From contig CATLAX010000002.1 in assembly GCA_949878575.1 (NCBI GenBank), positions 293,634-357,633 on the forward strand: DNA of 64,000 bases, given 5' to 3'. Made by a program: the position numbers and the translations under genes. Numbering within the stretch: the first letter of the stretch is position 1; every line of letters starts with the position of its first letter. This document shows positions 8,002 through 14,588 of this stretch, piece by piece. The notes under the pieces were generated by a model. The model had not been told where the DNA came from. It worked only from the letters and a program-made list of their open reading frames with translations, and did no database searches. Source of the DNA: an uncultured Alphaproteobacteria bacterium (GTDB lineage Bacteria; Pseudomonadota; Alphaproteobacteria; Rs-D84).

Positions 8002-8443
8002 CGTTTAACTCCATCTTTACCAATACAGTATTCATTTTTTTCAAAGCATCCGTTAAAACACCCTCGTCTTCACGACTGACGTTTTCAAACAGACGCTCTA
8101 TCCCCTTGCGAAAGACGTCCATTGCCTGCAGCGCCACCTGTTCGCCGGCCGCCGTACACGAATACCACGTGTTGCGCCGGTCATGCTCATCAACAGTTCT
8201 GGCAACCAGACCGTCCGCCTCCAGCTTTCTAAACGTGGCGCACAAATTCGGGCCGGGCACCATTTCGCGCATTGCAATGTCTTTCAACCTGGCACGCCCG
8301 CCCAGATACAGGCGCACCAAGACATTCATCTGATTGCGCGGGAAACGAATATCCCCGCGCGGATTTTTCTTTAACCTGTCCGACAGCCTGTCCAGAATCA
8401 AAATATTTGATTCCAGCAAACGAACAAATTCCTTATGTGCCAT
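7994..8443 (-). CDS. MarR-family transcriptional regulator
   Basis: A 149-residue winged-helix regulator and the first gene of the efflux operon. The central part shows the MarR layout: helix 3-4 (RLKDIAMREMVPGPNLCATF), recognition region, then the wing with EHDRRNTWYSCT, equivalent to the D-x-R-x-x-x-hydrophobic signature. AAGGAGA lies five bases before the ATG. Position suggests ligand-dependent control of its own operon, which is the common arrangement for MarR proteins next to pumps. The roughly 230-base upstream region is AT-rich and must hold promoter and operator, but I found no clear palindrome. Ligand unknown. Confidence 0.92.
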   Translation of the reverse strand: MAHKEFVRLLESNILILDRLSDRLKKNPRGDIRFPRNQMNVLVRLYLGGRARLKDIAMREMVPGPNLCATFRKLEADGLVARTVDEHDRRNTWYSCTAAGEQVALQAMDVFRKGIERLFENVSREDEGVLTDALKKMNTVLVKMELNDA

Positions 8444-8639
8444 AGATTCTCCTTACCGTCAGAAAAGCGTAAATTCTTTAGACATATTTATTTACTTGCA
8501 CAACGCCCCCTGCATGCGTTATAATAACAAATGAATTTATGATTTGTTAAAAACCTGAATAATTATATTTTTTAACGAATATTTTTCAAGCAGAAAATTA
8601 AAAAAATATCAACTGATTTTGTGGCACGGATTTTTGTTA

Positions 8640-8667
8640 TTGCAAAATTGCCAAATCCCGCTATAAT
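8640..8667 (+). promoter_or_regulatory. Promoter of tRNA-Gln
   Basis: TTGCAA (8640-8645), 16-bp spacer, TATAAT (8662-8667), ending 12 bases before the tRNA. Confidence 0.75.
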
Positions 8668-8679
8668 TCATGAAGCTTT

Positions 8680-8753
8680 TGGGGTGTCGTCTAATGGTAG
8701 GACAAGAGATTTTGGTTCTCTTTATCATGGTTCGAATCCGTGCGCCCCAACCA
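8680..8753 (+). tRNA. tRNA-Gln (anticodon UUG)
   Basis: Complete cloverleaf. The 7-bp acceptor stem TGGGGTG pairs with CGCCCCA (one G-U). The D arm contains TAATGGTAGG. The anticodon stem AGAGA/TCTCT encloses the loop TTTTGGT with TTG at positions 34-36. The T arm has TTCGAAT. Discriminator A and the CCA end are encoded. An intrinsic terminator follows. Confidence 0.97.
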
Positions 8754-8764
8754 GTTTTATAAAA

Positions 8765-8788
8765 AGCACCCCGCCGGGGTGTTTTTTA
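8765..8788 (+). terminator. Intrinsic terminator after tRNA-Gln
   Basis: Stem CACCCC (8767-8772) with GGGGTG (8776-8781), followed by six T. Confidence 0.9.
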
Positions 8789-8810
8789 TAAAATGATGCG
8801 TACGCCGGAT

Positions 8811-8837
8811 TGTGCAAATTCGCCTCGCATTTGCACA
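8811..8837. repeat. Inverted repeat upstream of unknown gene
   Basis: Perfect 9-bp arms TGTGCAAAT (8811-8819) and ATTTGCACA (8829-8837) with a nine-base spacer. No T-run follows, so an operator or a leader hairpin is more likely than a terminator. It lies 60 bases before the promoter of the next gene. Confidence 0.55.
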
Positions 8838-8898
8838 GCAAAACGTTATTAACGTTCACATATCAGTATTTTTATTCTTTATGACACACAACAAAAAC

Positions 8899-8928
8899 TT
8901 GACAAATATTATTTTTGTTTCATAATAA
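8899..8928 (+). promoter_or_regulatory. Sigma-70-type promoter
   Basis: TTGACA (8899-8904) with an AT-rich -10 (ATAATA or TAATAA, 8922-8928) at 17-18 bp. The segment resembles the promoter at 9497-9524 (TTGACAAA, then ATTTTTTGTTT), suggesting shared origin or control. Confidence 0.7.
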
Positions 8929-8955
8929 AATCAACAAGACAAATAAGGAACAATA

Positions 8956-9300
8956 ATGACACAACACATCCAAATAAATGAAATCTATAACATAATCCGT
9001 GAATCCGCGGAAGATTACGGATATACTCAGCATTTATGGACTAAAAAGACTCTGCCGGGGTATCCACAGTACATGGTTGTGTTTCCCAAAGAATCCAAAG
9101 AGGAACTGTTTGCTCGCGCGGCACACAGTTTTGGCGTAAAACTGGATACCGATGTACGACCAGATTTTTACGGAAACAATGCGCGCTTTTGCTATGTTTT
9201 CGTATGCGATGACGATAAATACGAAAACTATAAACTGTTCAGCGAAATTGTTGAACAGGTACTTAAAGCCAACAAAATAGCACGCGCACGCCAGCGTTAA
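8956..9300 (+). CDS. Conserved-looking hypothetical protein (114 aa)
   Basis: I do not recognise this soluble 114-residue protein. It has no signal peptide or membrane segment. It mixes helical acidic ends with a central beta-like part (YPQYMVVFPKES, ARFCYVFVCDDDKY). A clear AAGGAA precedes the ATG, and a consensus promoter and an intrinsic terminator frame it as a single-gene unit. The neighbour downstream has a similar promoter and the same TATAAAATGATG string after the preceding terminator, so the two units may have been acquired or copied together. Confidence 0.8.
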   Translation: MTQHIQINEIYNIIRESAEDYGYTQHLWTKKTLPGYPQYMVVFPKESKEELFARAAHSFGVKLDTDVRPDFYGNNARFCYVFVCDDDKYENYKLFSEIVEQVLKANKIARARQR

Positions 9301-9307
9301 TATTAAA

Positions 9308-9392
9308 GCATCTGTCGCCGTTCTTGGCGCAGTAAAAGAACAGATGCACGGCCACCTAGTTTAAGAAAACACCGCCCGTTTGGGCGGTTTTT
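9308..9392 (+). terminator. 3' hairpin and intrinsic terminator
   Basis: First a stem GCATCTGT (9308-9315) with ACAGATGC (about 9340-9347) containing an inner CGCC/GGCG hairpin. Then a classic terminator ACCGCCC (9371-9377) with GGGCGGT (9382-9388) and a T-run. Confidence 0.8.
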
Positions 9393-9496
9393 ATAAAATG
9401 ATGTATCTTATGGCCTGAGGTTGCGCAACACTACGCCACGTTTTCAAAAATCATATCAATGGAATATTATGTACGCCGCCTTTGGCAAGAAACGTG

Positions 9497-9524
9497 TTGA
9501 CAAAAATATTTTTTGTTTTAACAT
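9497..9524 (+). promoter_or_regulatory. Sigma-70-type promoter
   Basis: TTGACA (9497-9502), 16-bp spacer, TAACAT (9519-9524), 23 bases before the chosen start codon. Confidence 0.65.
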
Positions 9525-9546
9525 CACACAAAAAAGGACAAAAATT

Positions 9547-10842
9547 ATGGGAACGGAAAATTGGGCCGCAAAAGACTTTACATATTCGGGCTTTTCTGTA
9601 TCACGACACAACATTAGAGCATATCTGAAAAATATGAAACAATGCCGGCGGGCATCAATATGGGGGGGCGCCGGTTATTTTAGCTCAGGCGAAACGATAC
9701 TGCAAAGCATGATTTCTTCCATTGCCGACAACAATTATTCTTTTGACACACACGACACGGAAATGTGCGAATTGGTTGAAGAAATGATAAAAAAGGCCGG
9801 GCGCAATGCAAGCGGCGTTTATAGTGACAACGCCCATCAGGCGATGCGAAATATTTGCATTGCCATGGGGAAAAATCCGGATGAACACGTGCTGTTTGAC
9901 AAAACTGTCAAAGGACGCATGGACAAGGCTTCTTCAAAAATAAAAAAGCTGTTCGGTTTCGGCAAAGTCAAAGAAACAAAACAAGCGCACGAACCAGAAC
10001 CGGATTTTGAATCCCTGCAAGAATATGTTGTGGAGCCAACAGATTCTTTGCGCGAGTATAATCCGGAACCGGAAGCATACCGCGCGACTGATAATGCCGC
10101 CGATTCCACGAAAGAAAAAAATAGCGACGCGCCACAAAACACTGAAACAAAAACGTCAAAGAAATCTTTCAAAAAGAAATTCATGTACACCATAACCGCA
10201 ACTGTTGCCGGGCTGGCCGCGATAGGGGCGGGACTGCTGATGTCGTCTGACACGTCAAAAAATGTGCACGACGCATCACACGACAAGGCCCCAACGTTTA
10301 AAACCGTAACCATGCCGGATGCAAAACATACCGTCACACAAGCATACAACCTGACCGACGACGTGAAAAAGTCGCATGTTGTAACACAGGCAAAAAACAA
10401 AACGGCGACAGATTCCGTATCAGCGCAGTTAACACGCACCAGCAAAAGCTCTCTGGACATATTGCTGGGTGAAAAAGAGGCGAACGACCTGTGCCGCCGT
10501 GTTCAACAAAAAATAGACGCCGGAATATTTGCGGCGCCGCGCGGAATGTCTGCGGAACGCATCGCACACGCCATAACGATGAGCCGTATTTACGAGGGCA
10601 ACAGTGTTGTTTTGGATGCAATGAACGCACAGACAAAACTAACCCCGGCCCAGCAGGCTGCATTTGAGCAGCATATTGACGAAATCGGGGATATGGGCGT
10701 AAAACTGCAAAAGCGCATGGCGAAAAAGCAAAAACTGTCAAAGCACAGCAGGTTTAACAAAGCGCCGAAGACACTGCGCCAAATGCATATAAAGAATCTG
10801 CAGCAACTGCAGCAGATGCGCAAAATGGCGCACGTCAGATAA
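9547..10842 (+). CDS. Large hypothetical protein with one membrane helix
   Basis: Unknown 431-residue protein. The first half is soluble and mixed; a charged, Pro/Glu-rich linker follows (EPEPDFESLQEYVVEPTD). A basic stretch (KTSKKSFKKKF) leads into a single membrane helix (YTITATVAGLAAIGAGLLM). The C-terminal part is Lys/Gln-rich and helical with many Met (LRQMHIKNLQQLQQMRKM). No N-terminal signal peptide is present, so topology would be N-in with a late helix. The ATG at 9547 was chosen because AAGGA lies upstream and the promoter ends just before it; an upstream in-frame start at 9421 lies before the promoter. Such architecture could suit a membrane-tethered or secreted effector, but that is speculation. 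Confidence 0.75.
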   Translation: MGTENWAAKDFTYSGFSVSRHNIRAYLKNMKQCRRASIWGGAGYFSSGETILQSMISSIADNNYSFDTHDTEMCELVEEMIKKAGRNASGVYSDNAHQAMRNICIAMGKNPDEHVLFDKTVKGRMDKASSKIKKLFGFGKVKETKQAHEPEPDFESLQEYVVEPTDSLREYNPEPEAYRATDNAADSTKEKNSDAPQNTETKTSKKSFKKKFMYTITATVAGLAAIGAGLLMSSDTSKNVHDASHDKAPTFKTVTMPDAKHTVTQAYNLTDDVKKSHVVTQAKNKTATDSVSAQLTRTSKSSLDILLGEKEANDLCRRVQQKIDAGIFAAPRGMSAERIAHAITMSRIYEGNSVVLDAMNAQTKLTPAQQAAFEQHIDEIGDMGVKLQKRMAKKQKLSKHSRFNKAPKTLRQMHIKNLQQLQQMRKMAHVR

Positions 10843-10845
10843 AAC

Positions 10846-10868
10846 AACGCCCGCATGGGCGTTTTTAT
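10846..10868 (+). terminator. Intrinsic terminator
   Basis: Stem ACGCCC (10847-10852) with GGGCGT (10857-10862), then a T-rich run. Confidence 0.85.
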
Positions 10869-10929
10869 TTGGCATGCGGAAACGCCGCCCCACCACAACA
10901 AGCAGATATGTTTTCCATGTAAAAAATTC

Positions 10930-10959
10930 TTTACTTTCACAGTCTTATACCGTTATAAT
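10930..10959 (+). promoter_or_regulatory. Promoter of leader RNA and lipoprotein-Slam operon
   Basis: TTTACT (10930-10935), 18-bp spacer, perfect TATAAT (10954-10959). Start expected near 10967. Confidence 0.7.
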
Positions 10960-10966
10960 TTAAATT

Positions 10967-11209
10967 GAACTGATGGGGACATCGGTTCGGGGTCGTAGCT
11001 GGCCTATCTTATTCGGTGCAAGACAGAGAACACATCGTAAATCCGATAACCTTCCTGTGGCATTGCGTCGTTATTTATCCCTGACTTGTATTAAGTCGGG
11101 GAGCCGTTGGTTATACAACACGGGGTTACCCGAAAGACCAACGGGGTCAATAATAAGATGATTAGCTAACTCCCCGACCGCTTACGCTCTTTGCAGGCGG
11201 TCTTTTTTC
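10967..11209 (+). ncRNA. Structured 240-nt leader RNA with terminator and antiterminator (candidate riboswitch)
   Basis: Lies between a good promoter and the first lipoprotein gene and ends in an intrinsic terminator (11176-11181 with 11197-11202, then six T), only 17 bases before the ATG. A perfect 9-bp helix, 11095-11103 with 11170-11178, overlaps the terminator arm by three bases and would act as antiterminator. It stacks on a second perfect 8-bp helix, 11104-11111 with 11137-11144, capped by CGGG/CCCG (11121-11132). A competing hairpin, 11079-11087 with 11093-11101, uses the antiterminator arm. So three mutually exclusive helices are present, the usual logic of a riboswitch or attenuator. 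I see no known consensus (TPP, FMN, cobalamin, SAM). A free small RNA is the alternative. Confidence 0.68.
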
Positions 11210-11227
11210 TATAAACAAAAAGGGGAT

Positions 11228-12163
11228 ATGATGAAAAAATATGCAATATTAACATCCGTTCTGGCACTGGCCGCGTGCGGCGGCGGGTCCGGTCATCACC
11301 ATGACGGCGCGCCGGTTACGCCGGGCGGCAACAATCCGACGGACCAGACAAAAAAATTAGAACCTGTTATTGATATATCACAGTTGAGTCAAATTGATTT
11401 TTCCACAAATGACCAAAATGGCTACAAATATAAATTTGTTGTAAACGATGGAAAAATTGTCGCCTTTAAAGAACAAGACAACCAATATGCATGGACGTAC
11501 CACATAGACGGCGACAAGATAAACAAAATAACCGAACACGATGCCGTTGGGAATGCGTATAGTTACACTGACGTTGACGGCAAAATAGAGTTGCTGGGCA
11601 AAGACGCCGGATTGCAATATTCCGACTTTGGCTATCTGATTGCAACAATAAAAGGCGAAGAAGAAGAAATAAACAATAGTACAGAGGGCGCAATATTTAC
11701 CGGCGGACGTGCGGACAAACTGATTGAACAACCGCAAACCACGGCCGATTTCCACGGCACGGCGGTTGCGTCAATTAATGCATACATGCCATCCGGGACA
11801 GGTTACGGCACAGAAGAAGTCATGATTGCAAAAACCGGTGACGCGACACTGCATTTTGAAAACGGGTCGGAAACGCTGACCATGAATTTTTCAAAGGCCG
11901 ACAACCCATGGTATGACGTTGTCGCAACCAAAGATGAAATTAAACTGTCAAACGGCGACGGAATAAAAGATGACATGTTTAAGGTGAGCAGCAACCAAGA
12001 TGCCGGAGAACACTATATTTCAATCAAATATTTTGGCGACAACGGCAATGTGAACGAGGCTGTTGCAAACACTGAGTTTTCCCATCCGGGGGCATTGTCG
12101 TCTGACACACAACTGCACAGCATTTCTGTTGACGCCGCATTCGGTGGGGTATTAAATAAATAA
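11228..12163 (+). CDS. Surface lipoprotein, putative Slam substrate 1
   Basis: A 311-residue lipoprotein. Signal peptide and lipobox LAAC end near residue 17, followed by CGGGSGHHHDG, a Gly/His-rich tether. The rest is beta-rich and acidic, and the C-terminus (VDAAFGGVLNK) recalls the final strand of TbpB- or fHbp-like barrel lipoproteins, which commonly end near GxFG. A paralogue follows 12 bases later, then a Slam-type translocator, the usual genetic partner of surface lipoproteins. The N-terminal 100 bases are nearly identical to those of the paralogue while the bodies differ. Two ATGs in tandem (11228, 11231) follow AAGGGG; the second has better spacing. Ligand unknown; the His cluster could bind metal. 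Confidence 0.85.
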   Translation: MMKKYAILTSVLALAACGGGSGHHHDGAPVTPGGNNPTDQTKKLEPVIDISQLSQIDFSTNDQNGYKYKFVVNDGKIVAFKEQDNQYAWTYHIDGDKINKITEHDAVGNAYSYTDVDGKIELLGKDAGLQYSDFGYLIATIKGEEEEINNSTEGAIFTGGRADKLIEQPQTTADFHGTAVASINAYMPSGTGYGTEEVMIAKTGDATLHFENGSETLTMNFSKADNPWYDVVATKDEIKLSNGDGIKDDMFKVSSNQDAGEHYISIKYFGDNGNVNEAVANTEFSHPGALSSDTQLHSISVDAAFGGVLNK

Positions 12164-12175
12164 AGAAAGGGGGAT

Positions 12176-13216
12176 ATGATGAAAAAAATTGCAATATTGA
12201 CATCCGTTCTGGCACTGGCCGCGTGCGGCGGCGGTTCCGGTCATCACCATGACGGCACGCCGGTTACGCCGGGTGCGAACAATCCGGCAACAGTCCCCGG
12301 CGACAAAACAATCGGCGACGCCGCCCGCGCCAGCAACAGAGAAATAACATCCATGGCATCTGAAATACTAATCGCCAAGGACGGGTCTTTGCCGAACATC
12401 GCACGCGACGCCACGGGGTCGGTTAACCACAACGGCAAAGAATACACGGCATACAGACTGGACGACGCCAAATTTGTCATGGCTGATATTCCGGACGAAG
12501 ACGATCCGGACATTGCCGTAAAATTCACCACGGATGCGGATGGCAAAATTATCGGCACGGACATGCTGCTGTGGGGTGAAAACATCAAGACCCGAAGAGA
12601 GGAAGGGAACAAATTTTCATTTAACGAAAACGGCGTATCCGCAATATTTGAAACAAAAATGGGCAAAGGCGACGCCATGGGAATGAAGTATTCCGATTTC
12701 GGATACGTTGACGTTGACTGGAGCGAGGACGGCGAAACAGTCAACGAACATTTTGCCATTGCCGGCGGCTATGACGTTATGCGCATTGAGGCCGAAAACA
12801 TTTCCGGCGAAAAAACATTCACCGGCCAGGCAACCGGCAACGTCAGCGCCAACGACGCCCCCATGGCGGTTGAAACAGACGATGCAACACTGGTGTTCAA
12901 AGACGGCGTCCAGACATTAAATATGAACTTTGACAACTGGTACAATGTGACCGTAACCTCTGCGGATGGCAAAAACAACATTGCATTTGACGACACGGAA
13001 AAAAACATTGCGGCCGGGTATAAATTCAAGCACAATGAATATGAGGATTTTACCAGGGTCAATCATGTAACAGAGGGCGTCAGCGGCAGAATGAACACCA
13101 GCTATTACGGAGACAAAGGCAACGCAACAGAGGCAACCGCCTTGATTTCCATTGACGAGAAAGACGGTCAAAACGAAGTGCTGTTCAACGCGGCGTTTGG
13201 CGGTGTGGCAAAATAA
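12176..13216 (+). CDS. Surface lipoprotein, putative Slam substrate 2
   Basis: A 346-residue paralogue of the preceding gene. Same lipobox LAAC and tether CGGGSGHHHDG, same GMKYSDFGYVDVDW-type central element (compare GLQYSDFGYLIATI in the first), and the same C-terminal AAFGGVAK. The middle is rich in Asp, Gly and Asn with alternating hydrophobics, as in beta barrels. AAGGGGG precedes the start. The stop codon TAA shares its last base with the ATG of the Slam gene, so translation is coupled. Together with the 12-base gap upstream this makes a tight three-gene operon. The function inferred from context is display on the cell surface of a ligand-binding lipoprotein. Confidence 0.86.
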   Translation: MMKKIAILTSVLALAACGGGSGHHHDGTPVTPGANNPATVPGDKTIGDAARASNREITSMASEILIAKDGSLPNIARDATGSVNHNGKEYTAYRLDDAKFVMADIPDEDDPDIAVKFTTDADGKIIGTDMLLWGENIKTRREEGNKFSFNENGVSAIFETKMGKGDAMGMKYSDFGYVDVDWSEDGETVNEHFAIAGGYDVMRIEAENISGEKTFTGQATGNVSANDAPMAVETDDATLVFKDGVQTLNMNFDNWYNVTVTSADGKNNIAFDDTEKNIAAGYKFKHNEYEDFTRVNHVTEGVSGRMNTSYYGDKGNATEATALISIDEKDGQNEVLFNAAFGGVAK

Positions 13217-14562
13217 TGAAAAAACTGGCGGTTATTTTTACGCTGTTGATTCTGCCCAGGCTGGCCCGGGCAGAATCCGCCGGACAGACCGGCACGCGGG
13301 AAATTACAATGACCCCGCGCGAGGCCCTTGTTCTGGCCGGCGACATGCTGGAACGCGGCGACGTTAACAATGCACAAACAATCCTGACCAACATGCCGCG
13401 CATGTCCGGAGAGCTGGAAATAGAACGCTGGTTCCTGCTGGCACAGATTGCATCGCGCACGGGCGATGTTGACACCGCAATAAAAATTTACCATAAAATT
13501 TTGGACGCCCAGCCGAACCTGGCGCGCGTGCGCTTTGAACTGGCCCTGTGCTATATGCACCAAAAAAAGTGGCGGCGGGCGGATTACCACCTGCGCCTGG
13601 CAATGGCGGGCAAAGATTTGCCTGAAAACGCACGGGCGATGATGAACTATTACCGATACATCATCCGAAAAAACAAAAACTGGAACATATGGTTTAACTT
13701 TGGCGCCGCGCCGGACAACAACGTAAACAACAGCGTCGGCGGCCAAGAATGCGTGATGACCATGTTCGGTCTGATGTGCCGCGATTTGGCGGATCCGGAA
13801 TCCGCGGTCGGAATGAATTTTACACTTGGCGGCGATTACGAGTTCAAGTTAAGCGAACATTGGCGCTGGAAGTCTGACGCAAATATTTATAGCAATATTT
13901 ACGACAAGCACGATTATGACGATTTGTATTTGTCACTGTCCACCGGGCCGCGTTACGTATGGGGCAACGGCGACGTGTGGATGGCGGCGGTTGCGGCGCG
14001 GCGCTGGTACGGATGGGATGCATACAACCGATCCATTGGGGTGCGTCTGGACACCAACTATGACTTTACACGGCGCCTGTCCGGCGGACTGTACCTGCGG
14101 TTTATGAACAACACCTATGACGAATATGACGATATTTTATCCGGACAGACTTATTCTGCAAACACCCGCCTGACCTATTCGTTTAATGCCAGCGTATACA
14201 TGTTGTTACGCGGCGGCATCACAAGAGAGGCGGCGAAAAGCGACACCTATTCATACTGGCAGCCAAGTGCGGGCGTCGGCATCGGCGCGGAATTACCATG
14301 GGGTTTCCATGTGTACGCGGAACCGTCAGTTTATTGGACGCGATACGATGCGGCGCGGTGGACGGTAAAGAACAACCGGTTTACGGAAATCACGGAACAC
14401 GATTTTACGCACCGCTATGCGGTGTCGCTGTCCAACAACAAACTGGACATATGGGGCTTTGTGCCGACAGTCACCGTTTCGTACACCAAACGCGAATCCA
14501 ACATATGGCAGCGCGAATACGACAAAACCGCCCTGGAATTTACAATGCAGCAACGTTTTTGA
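13216..14562 (+). CDS. Slam-type surface lipoprotein assembly modifier (TPR + DUF560 barrel)
   Basis: Slam proteins sit in the outer membrane and move lipoproteins to the cell surface. This 448-residue protein has a signal peptide (cleavage after ARA, about 19). Next comes an N-terminal helical TPR-like region (about 45-140, with GDVDTAIKIYHKILDAQPNL and LARVRFELALCYMHQKKWRR). A beta-barrel of about 300 residues with many aromatic alternating strands follows, ending in SYTKRESNIWQREYDKTALE and a terminal Phe. That layout, and the R-E-S-N-I / Y-D-K ending, fits the DUF560/Slam family at normal length. The two lipoprotein genes directly upstream are the probable clients. It starts on the stop codon of the second lipoprotein. 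Confidence 0.88.
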   Translation: MKKLAVIFTLLILPRLARAESAGQTGTREITMTPREALVLAGDMLERGDVNNAQTILTNMPRMSGELEIERWFLLAQIASRTGDVDTAIKIYHKILDAQPNLARVRFELALCYMHQKKWRRADYHLRLAMAGKDLPENARAMMNYYRYIIRKNKNWNIWFNFGAAPDNNVNNSVGGQECVMTMFGLMCRDLADPESAVGMNFTLGGDYEFKLSEHWRWKSDANIYSNIYDKHDYDDLYLSLSTGPRYVWGNGDVWMAAVAARRWYGWDAYNRSIGVRLDTNYDFTRRLSGGLYLRFMNNTYDEYDDILSGQTYSANTRLTYSFNASVYMLLRGGITREAAKSDTYSYWQPSAGVGIGAELPWGFHVYAEPSVYWTRYDAARWTVKNNRFTEITEHDFTHRYAVSLSNNKLDIWGFVPTVTVSYTKRESNIWQREYDKTALEFTMQQRF

Positions 14563-14588
14563 CGTTTGCATCCCGTTTGCGACGGTAT

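Noticed and set aside
10973..11161. A 62-codon frame in the leader RNA, including the string SDNLPVALRRY, which resembles tmRNA tag peptides such as those ending in PVALAA
   Set aside because: The frame has no ribosome site and runs through perfect helices. A tmRNA would need a stop codon after the tag, a tRNA-Ala-like end with CCA and a T loop; none is present, and the RNA is too short. The similarity is probably chance.
13168..13746. Minus-strand frames opposite the Slam gene, and similar long antisense frames across GC-rich genes
   Set aside because: They follow from the codon composition of the real genes on the other strand and carry no motifs or ribosome sites.
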